This document shows positions 53,253-63,585 of a DNA stretch of 64,000 nucleotides, piece after piece. Source of the DNA: Chthonomonadia bacterium (GTDB lineage Bacteria > Armatimonadota > HRBIN16); assembly GCA_013314755.1 (NCBI GenBank), contig JABUFA010000015.1:1-64000 (forward strand). The letters are read 5' to 3'. The notes under the pieces are model-generated. The model was not told the origin of the DNA and did not search any database. It saw only the letters and a program-made list of their open reading frames with translations. How positions within the stretch are numbered: the first letter of the stretch is position 1; each line of letters opens with the position of its first letter. Both the position numbers and the translations under genes were made by a program.

Positions 53253-55931
53253 ATGTTACAGCGGTGCAACCTGTCTATCGTGTGGAAAATCGTGCTTGTC
53301 AGCTTTGCCAGCACGGTGCTGGCTCTGCTGACGGCATCGGTGATATTAATGTTTATCAATCTCGCGGTGTACCGCCAAAGTGCACACCAGCACGCTTTTT
53401 CTGTGGCGAAGATAACCGCTTCCAACGTTGCCGCGGCGGTGACCTTTGGCGACCAAAAAGCCTGTGTGGATGTGCTGTCCGCTTTGCGAACCAGCGACGG
53501 CGTGCTTGCCGCTGCAGTATACACTCCCGATGGCAGGCTCTTTGCATCCTACGCGCGTCCCGGCGTTTCGCTGGACCCTCCAACGGGGCGCGAAAAGGGG
53601 CAGACCCAGCGTTCCAGCGCGCACTCTCTGGAGCTGTTTCTGCCCATTACCAACGACGGCGGGGAGAACGTGGGCACGCTGTACCTGCGTTACGACCTGA
53701 TTGGATGGCGAACACATCTGCGCAATTATATCCAACCCCTTGGTATCCTGCTGGTCATTTCAACACTGATGTCCTTTTTGCTAGCACGCCGGTTCCAGCG
53801 TTGGATTACCGCCCCCCTGCTGAAGCTGGCAGATGCCATGCGTCACGTCTCGGAAACGCGGGACTATTCGGTGTACATTGAGACGCCCTCCCGCGACGAA
53901 ATCGGTGCGCTCACGCAAGGCTTTAACCAGATGCTGGCGGAGATTAAAACGCGCGAAGCCGCTCTGCAAAACGTCAATGCCGAGCTGGAGATGCGCGTGG
54001 AGGCACGCACCCAGCAGCTGCAGCAGGAAATCGCCGAACGCAAGAAGGCTGAAGAGGAGCTCATTCGGGCGCGAGAGACAGCGCTGGAGGCATCTCGGCT
54101 CAAATCGCAGTTCCTCGCCAACATGAGTCACGAAATCCGCACCCCGATGAACGGCATCATCGGCATGACGGAGCTGTTACTCCAGACAGACCTGAACAGG
54201 GAACAGCGCGAATATACGGAGACCATCAAAGCCAGCGCGGAGTCCCTGCTGTCCATCATCAATGACATTCTAGACTTCTCGAAGATTGAAGCGGGCAAGA
54301 TGACTATTGAGCAGGTAGACTTTGACCTGCGTGCTTTGGTAGAAGAGGTTGGCGCCGCTTTCGCACGCCCTGCTCACCAGAAGGGTATCGAACTGCTCAC
54401 GGAAGTTCCCCCCGATATTCCCACCGCCCTGCGAGGCGACCCGGTGCGCATCAAGCAGATTCTGTCCAACCTTACCTCCAACGCGGTAAAGTTTACGGAC
54501 CGGGGCGAAGTGGTCATCAGCGCGGAAGTGATGCACGAGACAGACGAAGTGGTACGCGTGCGCCTCTCGGTAAGGGATACCGGCATCGGCATCGCGCCCG
54601 AACAGCAGGGGAAGATTTTTGAAAGCTTCACACAGGCGGATGGCTCGGTAACCCGCAGATACGGCGGCACCGGGCTGGGGTTGACCATCAGCCGACAGCT
54701 CACCGAACTGATGGGCGGCAAAATCGGGGTGAAAAGCGAGCCGGGCAAAGGGAGCACTTTCTGGATAGAACTGCCTCTGCCGAAGGCACAGCGAACTGTG
54801 CACCACGAAGCCTACCAGCAAATTGCCAGTCTGCGCGTGCTGGTGGCGGATGATAACCCCACCAATCGGCGCATCCTGCGCGAGCACCTGCAGTCGTGGG
54901 GCTGTTCGGTGCAGGAGGCGGAAGATGGACGGCAAGTATTGCAGATGCTTTCCGAGGCATCGTCCTGCCCCTTTGACGTGGTGGTGCTGGATTATCAGAT
55001 GCCCGAACTGCACGGGGTGGAAATCGCAAAGCAGATTCGCTCCAGTGAGCACACCGCAAAATGCAAGATTATCCTTCTGTCCTCCGTCAACTCCGCAGGG
55101 GTTCAGGAAGCAGAGACGGCAAGTGTGGACGTGTGGCTCACCAAGCCCGTGCGCCGTTCACAGCTGTATAACGCCCTCTGCCAGGTAGCCGGAATCGCCA
55201 GCAATGAGGGGCATTTCGGAGGCGTTCCTCAAACGGAGCGGCGCGCGGTCGGTGTGCGAGTGTTGCTGGTAGAGGATAACGAGGTCAACCGCAAACTTGC
55301 CCTGCACATGCTGAAGCGTCTGGGTTGTTCGGTGGAGGTTGCCGCCAACGGACGCGAAGCGGTGGAGATGACCGCCTCGCGAGCCTACGATATCGTGTTC
55401 ATGGACGTGCAGATGCCCGAAATGGATGGCATTGAAGCCACCCGCCTGATCCGCGAACGGGAGTTGAGCACGCACAAACACCTGCCCATTATCGCCATGA
55501 CCGCGCACGCGATGGAAGGCGACCGCGAACGCTGTCTGTCGGCGGGCATGGACGACTACCTGAGCAAGCCGGTGAAGATCGAGCAGCTGGCGCGGATGGT
55601 AGAGAAGTGGAGCCCTGTGCGCCGCCGCGTCCATGCGCCGCTTGCGGAACAGGTTGCCGACCACTTTGCCAGCGAGGCACGCTGGATGGTCGCAGAAATC
55701 AGCCGGGCACTGCAGGAGGGAGACGCGAACTACGCCCGCCACCTGCTGGCGGGGTTGAAACGCTTGAGTATCGCCGCTGGGGCGAAGGACATAGAGAACC
55801 TGTGTGGTGAGATGGAACAAACTCTTCCCACACAGCCCATCGCCGAAAGTCTGCACAAAGCCGAGAGGCTATTGGAAGAGGTCGAGCTCTTTGAACAGCG
55901 TCGGCAGGACGACCGGGAGGTTGCTGCATGA
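53253..55931 (+). CDS. Hybrid sensor histidine kinase with two receiver domains
   Basis: 892 aa. Two TM helices (about 12-36 and 160-178) flank a periplasmic sensor of about 120 residues, followed by HAMP (to about 233) and a coiled coil. HisKA carries H293 ([13 protein letters not shown]). The ATPase domain has [15 protein letters not shown] and GTGLGL boxes. Two REC domains follow, with D580 (VVLDYQMPE) and D718 ([10 protein letters not shown]). The last 90 residues look like a phosphotransfer helix bundle but lack the expected histidine. It overlaps the next gene (ATGA). Confidence 0.93.
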   Translation: MLQRCNLSIVWKIVLVSFASTVLALLTASVILMFINLAVYRQSAHQHAFSVAKITASNVAAAVTFGDQKACVDVLSALRTSDGVLAAAVYTPDGRLFASYARPGVSLDPPTGREKGQTQRSSAHSLELFLPITNDGGENVGTLYLRYDLIGWRTHLRNYIQPLGILLVISTLMSFLLARRFQRWITAPLLKLADAMRHVSETRDYSVYIETPSRDEIGALTQGFNQMLAEIKTREAALQNVNAELEMRVEARTQQLQQEIAERKKAEEELIRARETALEASRLKSQFLANMSHEIRTPMNGIIGMTELLLQTDLNREQREYTETIKASAESLLSIINDILDFSKIEAGKMTIEQVDFDLRALVEEVGAAFARPAHQKGIELLTEVPPDIPTALRGDPVRIKQILSNLTSNAVKFTDRGEVVISAEVMHETDEVVRVRLSVRDTGIGIAPEQQGKIFESFTQADGSVTRRYGGTGLGLTISRQLTELMGGKIGVKSEPGKGSTFWIELPLPKAQRTVHHEAYQQIASLRVLVADDNPTNRRILREHLQSWGCSVQEAEDGRQVLQMLSEASSCPFDVVVLDYQMPELHGVEIAKQIRSSEHTAKCKIILLSSVNSAGVQEAETASVDVWLTKPVRRSQLYNALCQVAGIASNEGHFGGVPQTERRAVGVRVLLVEDNEVNRKLALHMLKRLGCSVEVAANGREAVEMTASRAYDIVFMDVQMPEMDGIEATRLIRERELSTHKHLPIIAMTAHAMEGDRERCLSAGMDDYLSKPVKIEQLARMVEKWSPVRRRVHAPLAEQVADHFASEARWMVAEISRALQEGDANYARHLLAGLKRLSIAAGAKDIENLCGEMEQTLPTQPIAESLHKAERLLEEVELFEQRRQDDREVAA

Positions 55932-57307
55932 GGGTGTTGATTGCCGAAGATGACGGCGTGTCGCGCCTGGTGCTTCGCAAGGCGCTGGAGGACCTGGGGT
56001 ACACCGTGCACGCCGTGAAAGATGGCACAGGTGCATGGGAAGCCTTCCAGAAGGAGAGCTTTCCGCTGGTCATCTCCGACTGGATGATGCCGGGCATGGA
56101 TGGCATTGAACTCTGTCGACGCATTCGCTCGCGTTCTGGCAGGGGGTATGTCTACTTTATCCTGTTGACCGCCCGGGACACCAGAGAGGACCGCCTCCAT
56201 GCCATCGAATCCGGCGCGGATGATTTCCTGTCCAAACCGTTAGACCGTGCGGAGCTGGCTTCACGCCTCAGCGTCGCCCGGCGCATTCTGGATATGGAGC
56301 AACGTCTGCGCCAAGCGAACGAAGAACTTGCCCGCCAGAAGGAAGAGCTGGAGCTCAAGACCCAGGCGCTGGAAATGTCGCAGGAGATGATTCAACAGGC
56401 GAACCTGCGCTTCCGTGAGCTGTTCGATAACGTGCCCGTGGCGTGCTTTACCTTTGACGCGGAAGGCATCATTTACGAATGGAACCGCGCGGCGACCAAT
56501 CTCTACGGCTGGCAGGAGTACGAGGTGCTTTCTCAGTCTATGTTCCATACCATCATCACCCCGGAAAACGAAGAGGCGATGCGCAATATTATCAGTCAGG
56601 TGATGGATGGCGAGAAGAACATTACTGTGGAGCACGTGGACCGCTGTCGAGACGGCAGCAGGCGACACGTTCTGCGTGCCCTGTTCCCCCTGCATGGAGC
56701 CAGCGGCGAAGTGGTGGGCGGAATCTGCGCCAGCGTGGACATCACCCAGCGCGTGCAGTATGAACGGGAGCTGCGTGCGCTGAACGAGCGACTGGAAAGC
56801 CTGGCGTTCACCGATGCCCTCACCGGGCTGTACAACCACCGCGCCCTGCAGGACAGACTCGCCGAGAGCTTTAATCTGGCACGCGACGGAAAAGGCTCAT
56901 TCTCCTTTATCCTGCTGGATATCGACCATTTCAAGCGCTTCAACGATACTTACGGACATCAGGCAGGCGACGAGGTGCTGAGACTGGTAGCCCAGGTACT
57001 TCGCGAACACTCTCCGCCAGACAGTGTAACTGCGCGCTATGGCGGGGAAGAGCTTGCCGTGCTGTTGCCAGGCTTTTCTCTGGATGAGGCGATTGCCGTT
57101 GCCGAGGGGTTGCGCTGTGCCATCGCAGAAGCAAAGAACCCCTATCGCCAGATTACTGCCAGCTTCGGCGTCGCGGAGTACAAGCCCTATATGCACGCCC
57201 CCTCTGAGGTGGTGGAGGTAGCCGATGCGGCACTGTATGAAGCCAAACGCGCTGGGCGCAACTGCGTGCGTCCCCTACCGTCAGAGAAACAGCAGGAAGC
57301 CGCTTAG
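55928..57307 (+). CDS. Response regulator with PAS and GGDEF (diguanylate cyclase) domains
   Basis: 459 aa. An N-terminal REC domain (phospho-acceptor D51 in [13 protein letters not shown]), a coiled coil and a PAS domain (about 150-265, [20 protein letters not shown]) precede a GGDEF domain. Its active loop is [14 protein letters not shown], so it should make cyclic-di-GMP. No RxxD inhibitory site is visible before the loop. It overlaps the hybrid kinase gene by four bases and is most likely its output. Cyclic-di-GMP would link receptor input to surface or biofilm behaviour. Confidence 0.93.
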   Translation: MRVLIAEDDGVSRLVLRKALEDLGYTVHAVKDGTGAWEAFQKESFPLVISDWMMPGMDGIELCRRIRSRSGRGYVYFILLTARDTREDRLHAIESGADDFLSKPLDRAELASRLSVARRILDMEQRLRQANEELARQKEELELKTQALEMSQEMIQQANLRFRELFDNVPVACFTFDAEGIIYEWNRAATNLYGWQEYEVLSQSMFHTIITPENEEAMRNIISQVMDGEKNITVEHVDRCRDGSRRHVLRALFPLHGASGEVVGGICASVDITQRVQYERELRALNERLESLAFTDALTGLYNHRALQDRLAESFNLARDGKGSFSFILLDIDHFKRFNDTYGHQAGDEVLRLVAQVLREHSPPDSVTARYGGEELAVLLPGFSLDEAIAVAEGLRCAIAEAKNPYRQITASFGVAEYKPYMHAPSEVVEVADAALYEAKRAGRNCVRPLPSEKQQEAA

Positions 57308-57316
57308 CATATAGGC

Positions 57317-57616
57317 TCAGCGGTGTACCTGCTGAGCCTGTTCTACCTGCTCCAACCGGCTTTCCAGTGCTGAGAGCTTGTATTCCAGGTGCTGGAGATG
57401 ACTATCCAGGTTCAGCACGTGGTCCGTGTGCATCTGCCGTATCTCCGCCACCTGCCGAGCCAGTTCCTCTAGCCTGCGCCGCACCTCATCATCATGCTGG
57501 CTTCTTGCCTGTGCTTTGATCACCGCAATCTTCTGCAAATGCTCCAGGAAAATCGCCAGTGCGCCCACGCCAAACGCCATGCCAAAGAAAAGCAAAACAA
57601 CATGCCAGAAGCTCAC
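57317..57616 (-). CDS. Small membrane protein with coiled coil
   Basis: 99 aa from the GTG at 57616, with GGGAGGTGAG upstream. One N-terminal TM helix (VVLLFFGMAFGVGALAIFL) is followed by a long charged heptad region (RRRLEELARQVAEIRQ, LEYKLSALESRLEQVEQ). The layout recalls PspB-type membrane adaptors, but there is no specific motif to prove it. It ends nine bases from the convergent cyclase gene. A TAGAAT box lies just upstream of the ribosome site. Function unknown. Confidence 0.65.
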   Translation of the reverse strand: MSFWHVVLLFFGMAFGVGALAIFLEHLQKIAVIKAQARSQHDDEVRRRLEELARQVAEIRQMHTDHVLNLDSHLQHLEYKLSALESRLEQVEQAQQVHR

Positions 57617-57749
57617 CTTTTGCTCACCTCCCGCGTCTATTCTATCATATCCTCCTCTACCGTTGTGACGTAAGCCCCTGTGCAGGGAGAAGCCACCCTC
57701 TGGGCGAATATGGCACACGAAGGCGCATCACCAGAGGAGGTTTCGGGAC

Positions 57750-58892
57750 ATGGATAAGGTACGCTTGGGCATTATTGGCGTGGGGGGCATGGGTTCTGCT
57801 CACGCCAAAATGATGGCAGAAGTAGAGGAAGTGCAGCTCAGCGCGGTTGCGGACATTGACCCCGACGTAGCAAAACAGGTGGGCGAGCAGTATGGGGTCC
57901 CCTTCTTCGCCGATTATCGGCAGTGCATTGACAGCGGGCTGGTGGATGCAGTGATTGTCGCTACTCCGCATCCGGCGCACCCCGAGGTGGCGGAATATGC
58001 TTTCAGCAAGGGACTGCATGTGCTGACCGAAAAGCCGATGGCGATTAACCCCGTCGAGGCTGACCGGATGATTGAGGCAGCGAAGCGTGCGGGCAAGGTC
58101 TTCGCCGTCATGTTTCAGATGCGCACCGAGCGCCCCTACCGAATCGCCCGCAAGGCAATTCAGGATGGCATCATCGGCGAGCTGATGCGGACCGAAATGG
58201 TGGCGGCGTACTACCGCAATCAGGCGTACTACGACTCGGCAGAGTGGCGAGCAACATGGGTTGGCGAGGGTGGCGGCGTGCTGGTGAACCAGGCGCCCCA
58301 TGCGCTGGATATGTTCTGCTGGCTGGCAGGCTTGCCCTCGAAGGTCACCGCTTCCACGCGCACCCGCCTGCACGAAATCGAAGTGGAAGACGAAGCATTC
58401 GCCGTGCTGGAGTATGCCAACGGCGCACACGGCTACCTGTACACCACCACGAACGAGGCGCCGGGTACCACGCGCTTTGAAATCGCCGGTGATAAGGGCA
58501 AGGTGGTGATAGACAATGGGCAGGTAACGATCCGGCGCGTGGTCCCTCCCATTCGCGAGTTCACCTTCAGTGCGACGGATATGTGGGCGGGACCCAAAAC
58601 GGAGCCGGTAGAGGTGGACGTGGAGGAGATGCCTGCCGGACACGCCCAGATTACTCGCAATTTCGCCCGGGCGATTCTGTATGGCGAGCCTCTGCTGTCG
58701 CCGGGCGAGGAGGGCATCTGGTGCGTGGAACTTGCCAGCGGGATTATTCTCTCCAGCAAGCGAGCGAAGACGGTCTCCCTGCCAGTGGACCGGGTGGAGT
58801 ACGATACTCTGCTGAAGGAGCTTCGCGCCAGCTCCCAGCCAAAGCGCAGGGTCTTGGGTCAGCGCGTATCCGACCCCAATATTGTTCGGTGA
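57750..58892 (+). CDS. Gfo/Idh/MocA family oxidoreductase (first of a tandem pair)
   Basis: 380 aa. AGGAGG precedes ATG 57750. The Rossmann motif is LGIIGVGGMGSAHAK and the catalytic-lysine motif is GLHVLTEKPMAINP. The substrate domain has GGGVLVNQAPHALDMFCWL, with the histidine and aspartate used in this family. It is closely related to the next gene, with matching blocks throughout, so a local duplication is likely. Both stand before an ABC transporter operon, and the enzyme probably works on the imported compound or its product. Confidence 0.92.
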   Translation: MDKVRLGIIGVGGMGSAHAKMMAEVEEVQLSAVADIDPDVAKQVGEQYGVPFFADYRQCIDSGLVDAVIVATPHPAHPEVAEYAFSKGLHVLTEKPMAINPVEADRMIEAAKRAGKVFAVMFQMRTERPYRIARKAIQDGIIGELMRTEMVAAYYRNQAYYDSAEWRATWVGEGGGVLVNQAPHALDMFCWLAGLPSKVTASTRTRLHEIEVEDEAFAVLEYANGAHGYLYTTTNEAPGTTRFEIAGDKGKVVIDNGQVTIRRVVPPIREFTFSATDMWAGPKTEPVEVDVEEMPAGHAQITRNFARAILYGEPLLSPGEEGIWCVELASGIILSSKRAKTVSLPVDRVEYDTLLKELRASSQPKRRVLGQRVSDPNIVR

Positions 58893-58899
58893 GATGGTT

Positions 58900-60081
58900 A
58901 TGCAGGGGGTGCGTTTTGGGGTTATCGGTGTGGGTGGTATGGGCGTTGCCCATGCCCATCTGGTCCAGCGTGTCGAGCAGGCGCAGCTGGTGGCGGTCTG
59001 TTCGGCATCCGAGGAGCGCACCCGGCAGGTCGCCCAGCAGTTCGGAGTGCCCGGCTTTACCGACTATCGCGAACTGCTTCGCAGTGGTTTGGTGGACGCC
59101 GTGCTCATCGCCACGCCGCACCCTCTGCACGCACAAATCGCCGAAACCGCTTTTCAGCACGGTGTGCACGTGCTGTGCGAGAAGCCGCTCGCGATTAGCA
59201 TTTCAGAGGGGCGACGGATGGTCGAAGCCGCCCGCCAGCATGGATGCCTGCTGGGCGCGATGCTTCAGATGCGCACCGAGAAACACTTCCGCACTGCCCG
59301 CAAGGCGGTGGAAGACGGCGTGGTTGGCAACCTCGTGCGGGCGCAGACCATAGCCACCTGGTGCCGCAGTGAGGCGTACTACCGGTCGGCATCGTGGCGA
59401 GGCACGTGGGCGGGCGAAGGCGGTGGCGTGCTGATGAACCAGGCTCCGCACCACCTGGACATCTTCTGCTGGCTGACAGGTCTGCCCCGCCGGGTAACGG
59501 CGCAGGCGCGCACACGCTACCACCAGATAGAGGTGGAGGACGAGGCTTTCGCCGTGCTGGAATACCCGAACGGCGCACATGGCTATCTCTATGTGAACGT
59601 GCACGAAATGCCCCCCACCCGACACTTTGAAGTAGCCGGCGAACGGGGCAAGGTAATCATAGACGGCGAGCAGGTAACGGTTACCCGCACCGTTCCCCCC
59701 ATTCCCGAATACCTCCAGCAGGCGCAGGATATGTGGGAGGTTCCCGCTACCGAGGTATACACCCCCGACGTGGCTGATGGAGAGGTTGGGCATGAGGCGG
59801 TTATCCGCAACTTTGTACGCGTGATACTGGGACAGGAAACGGCGTTAATCGCGCCCGGCGAGGAGGCACTGTGGAGCCTGGAGCTGGCAAATGCCATCAT
59901 ACTCTCCGCCCTGCGAGGCAAAACAGTGGAACTACCGGTGGATGGGGAGGAATACGACGCCCTTTTGCGGGAACTGCAGGCATCCTCTCAGCCCAGACAG
60001 GTGGCGCAGGAGGTGCGCCGTACCGACCCTCACATTGCCAGAACCATCCGCATGGAGCAAGGCACGCAGGATGAAGGATAA
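58900..60081 (+). CDS. Gfo/Idh/MocA family oxidoreductase (second of a tandem pair)
   Basis: 393 aa. The motifs are GVIGVGGMGVAHAH, HVLCEKPLAIS and GGGVLMNQAPHHLDIFCWL, parallel to those of the upstream paralogue. Three starts are possible near the previous stop. I prefer ATG 58900, which has GGTGAG six bases upstream, over ATG 58894. The 3' end overlaps the ABC ATPase gene by 11 bases, so the enzyme and transporter are translated together. Substrate unknown; a sugar, inositol or nucleoside-derived sugar is plausible. Confidence 0.91.
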   Translation: MQGVRFGVIGVGGMGVAHAHLVQRVEQAQLVAVCSASEERTRQVAQQFGVPGFTDYRELLRSGLVDAVLIATPHPLHAQIAETAFQHGVHVLCEKPLAISISEGRRMVEAARQHGCLLGAMLQMRTEKHFRTARKAVEDGVVGNLVRAQTIATWCRSEAYYRSASWRGTWAGEGGGVLMNQAPHHLDIFCWLTGLPRRVTAQARTRYHQIEVEDEAFAVLEYPNGAHGYLYVNVHEMPPTRHFEVAGERGKVIIDGEQVTVTRTVPPIPEYLQQAQDMWEVPATEVYTPDVADGEVGHEAVIRNFVRVILGQETALIAPGEEALWSLELANAIILSALRGKTVELPVDGEEYDALLRELQASSQPRQVAQEVRRTDPHIARTIRMEQGTQDEG

Positions 60082-61633
60082 CGCTCAGGTGGTGGTGCGC
60101 ACAGAGGCGGTCTGCAAGCGGTTCGGCGCGGTGCAGGCAAACCGGGACATCAGCATCGCCGTCCGGCAGGGAACCATCCACGCGGTGGTGGGAGAAAACG
60201 GCGCGGGCAAGACCACCCTTATGAACATCCTGTACGGCGTGTTTCCCCCCGACAGCGGCACGGTGTATCTGTATGGACAGCCGGTGCGGTTCCGCTCGCC
60301 GGCGGAGGCGTTGCAGGCGGGTGTGGGGATGGTCAGCCAGCACTATGCGCTGATACCGCGCCTGAGCGTTTCCGAAAACCTTCTGCTGGGCGGTACCGGC
60401 AGGTTGCTCGCTCCCCTGCCCCGTGCGCAGGTGCTGGAACGCGCCCGACAGCTGGCAGAGGTGATTGGACTGCAGGTGGACTGGGACGCGCCTGCGGGGT
60501 CGCTCTCGGTGTCGCAACAGCAGAAGGTGGAAATCCTGAAACTGCTCCTGCGCGACGCGCGGGTACTGATTTTCGACGAACCGACAGCCGTCCTGCCTCC
60601 CGCCGATGCGGAGTCCTTCTTCGCGCTTCTGCATCGCTTCACCGAGGAGGGGCGCACCGTCCTGCTGGTCACCCACAAGCTGCAGGAGGTGCTGGAACAC
60701 GCCGACGAAGTAACGGTCCTGCGGGCTGGGGAAGTGGTCGCCTCCATGCCGGTGCGCGAGAAGCCCGGCGCCGAGCCGCAGGTGGATGCCCCAGCGCTGG
60801 CAAGGCTTATCGTGGGCGAAGGCGGCGTGCTGCCAGAGGATGAGTTACTGCTGGGCAGAAGGCTGAGCGAGACGCCACGCCTGCGGGTGGAAGGTTTAAC
60901 GGTGGCTCCGGTGCGCAGTCGCGTGGGGCTGAGAGGGGTCTCCTTTGAGATTTATCCGGGCGAGGTGTTTGGCATTGCGGGCGTGGACGGCAGTGGACAG
61001 GCGGAACTGATTGACGCGCTGATGGGGCTGGTCACCCCCCTGCAGGGAAGGATATGGCTGAACGACAGGGAGATAACTCACCTGCCTGCCGGGGCACGCC
61101 TGCAGATGGGAATACGCTATATCGCGGAGGACCGACACCTGCGCGGGGCGATTCTGGAGTGGTCGGTCGCCGAGAACTCCGCGCTTGGCTTGCATCGGCA
61201 GGGCGGTTTCGGCTCGGCGTTTTCTCTGTCGTTTGCACGCATGAAGGAGTTCGCGGCGAAAATCATCTCGCGCTTTGCCGTGCGCGCTCCTGCCCCGGAT
61301 GCGCCTTTTTCGGCTCTATCGGGAGGCAACCAGCAGAAGGTGGTGGTAGGGCGCGCACTGATGGAAACACCCGCTCTGCTCCTCGCCGGACAGCCCACGC
61401 GCGGGCTGGACGCCGCCAGCACGCGAGCGGTTCACCACGCCATTCGCCAGGCGTGCGAACAGGGAGCCGCGGCGCTGGTGGTGTCGTTTGACCTTGATGA
61501 ACTGCTGACGCTGTGTGACCGGATAGGCGTGCTGTTTAACGGGCAGATGGTGGATATTATGGAGGGCGAACGGCGGCGCCGCGACGAGATTGGCGCAGCG
61601 ATGGTGGGCGCGGCGACGGGAGGTGGCGCATGA
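60071..61633 (+). CDS. ABC transporter ATP-binding protein, nucleoside/BMP family
   Basis: 520 aa with two ABC domains in one chain. The first has Walker A GENGAGKTT (41-49), a degenerate signature LSVSQQQKVEILK and Walker B VLIFDEPTAVL. The second has a non-consensus Walker A (GVDGSGQAE), a good signature LSGGNQQKVVVGRAL and LLAGQPTRGLD in place of Walker B. This asymmetric layout is usual in the YufO/RbsA/MglA group. ATG 60071 gives the normal N-terminus; the longer frame overlaps the oxidoreductase gene. The two permease genes follow directly. Confidence 0.92.
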   Translation: MKDNAQVVVRTEAVCKRFGAVQANRDISIAVRQGTIHAVVGENGAGKTTLMNILYGVFPPDSGTVYLYGQPVRFRSPAEALQAGVGMVSQHYALIPRLSVSENLLLGGTGRLLAPLPRAQVLERARQLAEVIGLQVDWDAPAGSLSVSQQQKVEILKLLLRDARVLIFDEPTAVLPPADAESFFALLHRFTEEGRTVLLVTHKLQEVLEHADEVTVLRAGEVVASMPVREKPGAEPQVDAPALARLIVGEGGVLPEDELLLGRRLSETPRLRVEGLTVAPVRSRVGLRGVSFEIYPGEVFGIAGVDGSGQAELIDALMGLVTPLQGRIWLNDREITHLPAGARLQMGIRYIAEDRHLRGAILEWSVAENSALGLHRQGGFGSAFSLSFARMKEFAAKIISRFAVRAPAPDAPFSALSGGNQQKVVVGRALMETPALLLAGQPTRGLDAASTRAVHHAIRQACEQGAAALVVSFDLDELLTLCDRIGVLFNGQMVDIMEGERRRRDEIGAAMVGAATGGGA

Positions 61634-62649
61634 GAAGCATGGTTCGTGCGCTCCTGTTGCCCGTTGCGGTGCTGGCGATGGCGCTGGTGGTGGCGGCGCT
61701 GGTGATCACCCTGGCGGGCAGTCCTCCCCTGCCTGCTCTGATAGCGTGGTGGGAAGGAGCGGTGCTGGCGCGGGGCGCGCTGTCCGAAAGCCTGCTGAAC
61801 GCCACTCCCCTGCTGTTCACCGGACTGGCGGTGGCAGTGGGTTTGCTGGCAGGGCAGTTCAATATCGGGGTGGAAGGGCAGCTGCTGGTGGGTGCGCTGG
61901 CGTCTGCCTGGGTGGGGTTTGCGGTGTCGGGCTTGCCTGCACCGTTGCACGTTCTGCTGGCTCTGCTGGCGGGGATGGTTGCAGGCGGAATCTGGGGCTG
62001 GATACCGGGCGTGCTGAAGGCGTGGCGAGGCGCACACGAAGTCATCACCACCATCATGATGAACTATATCGCCATCTACCTCACGCAGTATCTGGTGACG
62101 AGGGTGTGGAAGGACCCGAACTCCATGTCGCCTCAAACGCCCGAAGCGCTCCCCACCGCATGGTTACCAATTATGGTGCAGGGAACGAGGCTGAGCGTGG
62201 GTCTGTTGATTGCGCTGGCGACCGCGCTCCTGTTGTGGTATCTGCTGAAGCGCACGGTATGGGGCTATGAGCTGCGGGCGGTGGGGGCGAATCCCGAGGC
62301 GGCGAGAGCGGCTGGAGTGAACGTGTCGCGGGTGATTTGGGGCAGTATGCTTTTCAGCGGAGCGATAGGCGGGCTGGCGGGCGCGGTGGAGGTGCTGGGC
62401 GTGCACCATCGTTACTACGACCAGTTTTCTCCTGGTTACGGTTTCGACGGCATTGCGGTCGCCCTGCTGGGCAACAACCATCCCATAGGCGCGGTGGTGG
62501 CGGCGCTGGTGCTCGGCGCGATGAAGAACGGGGCGGTGTACATGCAGTCCGTCACGGTGCCGGCTGTTCCGCGCGAGATTACCACGGTGGTGCAGGCGGT
62601 GATTATCTTCTTCCTGGCGGCGATGCGTTTCCGGCGGAGGGCAGGATAG
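61630..62649 (+). CDS. ABC transporter permease, nucleoside/BMP family (YufP-like)
   Basis: 339 aa, about nine TM helices. Landmarks are LFTGLAVAVGLLAGQFNIGV and EGQLLVGALA in the first half, the loop AWRGAHEVITTIMMNYIAIY and the coupling region ELRAVGANPEAARAAGVNVS. This is the longer permease of the BPL_transp_2 family. It overlaps the ATPase gene (ATGA) and abuts the second permease gene with no gap. Confidence 0.92.
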   Translation: MRSMVRALLLPVAVLAMALVVAALVITLAGSPPLPALIAWWEGAVLARGALSESLLNATPLLFTGLAVAVGLLAGQFNIGVEGQLLVGALASAWVGFAVSGLPAPLHVLLALLAGMVAGGIWGWIPGVLKAWRGAHEVITTIMMNYIAIYLTQYLVTRVWKDPNSMSPQTPEALPTAWLPIMVQGTRLSVGLLIALATALLLWYLLKRTVWGYELRAVGANPEAARAAGVNVSRVIWGSMLFSGAIGGLAGAVEVLGVHHRYYDQFSPGYGFDGIAVALLGNNHPIGAVVAALVLGAMKNGAVYMQSVTVPAVPREITTVVQAVIIFFLAAMRFRRRAG

Positions 62650-63573
62650 ATGGGCGAGATATTCGATATAGAACTGTTCCGCAGTGCTCTGCGTCTGGCG
62701 ACGCCGTTAGCCCTGGCGGCGATGGGCGGCATCCTGTCCGAGCGTAGCGGCGTGGTGAACATCGGGCTGGAGGGACAGATGCTGATGGGGGCGTTCGTGG
62801 GCTGGGCGGCGGCGGTTGAACTGGGCAACGGCTGGCTGGGGGTGCTGTGTGGGATGGGCGCCGGCGCTCTGCTGGGGTTGATTCACGCCCTGCTGACTCA
62901 ACGGTTCCGCGCCGACCACGTGGTCAGCGGGATGGCGGTGAACCTGTTCTCGGCGGGGGCGACGGTATTTCTCCTGCGTCGCTTTTATGAAATGCCCCCC
63001 AACGCTCGCGGAGTGCCGGAGTGGAGCCTGCACTGGCTTGAGCCCATCCCTCTGCTGGGTGACCTGCTGGCTGGGCAGAGCCCGTTCGTCATCCTGATGC
63101 TGGTGCTTCCCTTCGCTCTGCACGGGCTGTTCTACCATACCATGTGGGGGCTTCAGGTGCGCGCCTCCGGCGAGAGCGCACGCAAAAGCCGTCTGGCGGG
63201 TATTAACGTGGTTGCCACTCGCTACCTGTGCGTGACGCTGAGCGGTGCGCTGGCTGGGCTGGCGGGCACGTATCTCTCGCTGAGCCAGCTGCGGGTGTTT
63301 ACGGAGGGCATGAGCGCGGGCAAGGGCTTTATCGCGCTGGCAGCGGTTATCTTCGGGCGATGGACGCCACTGGGAGCTACCGCCGCCGCGCTGGGCTTCG
63401 GCTTTCTGGACGCACTGCAACAGCGCCTGCAGGGCGAAACGCTCTTCGGGGTGCGAGTGCCTTCGGAGGCGTTGCTCTCCCTGCCCTACCTGCTGACGAT
63501 TGTCGCGCTGGCTGGGCTGGTAGGTCGCTCCGTGCCGCCCGAGGATTTGGGCAAGCAGGAGGCAGAAGAGTAG
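62650..63573 (+). CDS. ABC transporter permease, nucleoside/BMP family (YufQ-like)
   Basis: 307 aa, eight to nine TM helices. LRLATPLALAAMGGILSERSG, VNIGLEGQMLMGAFVGW and the coupling loop VRASGESARKSRLAGINVV mark it as the shorter partner permease. It starts immediately after the stop of the first permease. No BmpA-type substrate-binding lipoprotein gene is seen in the operon, although the system normally needs one; it may lie elsewhere. Confidence 0.92.
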   Translation: MGEIFDIELFRSALRLATPLALAAMGGILSERSGVVNIGLEGQMLMGAFVGWAAAVELGNGWLGVLCGMGAGALLGLIHALLTQRFRADHVVSGMAVNLFSAGATVFLLRRFYEMPPNARGVPEWSLHWLEPIPLLGDLLAGQSPFVILMLVLPFALHGLFYHTMWGLQVRASGESARKSRLAGINVVATRYLCVTLSGALAGLAGTYLSLSQLRVFTEGMSAGKGFIALAAVIFGRWTPLGATAAALGFGFLDALQQRLQGETLFGVRVPSEALLSLPYLLTIVALAGLVGRSVPPEDLGKQEAEE

Positions 63574-63585
63574 CCTCCCGCCCGG

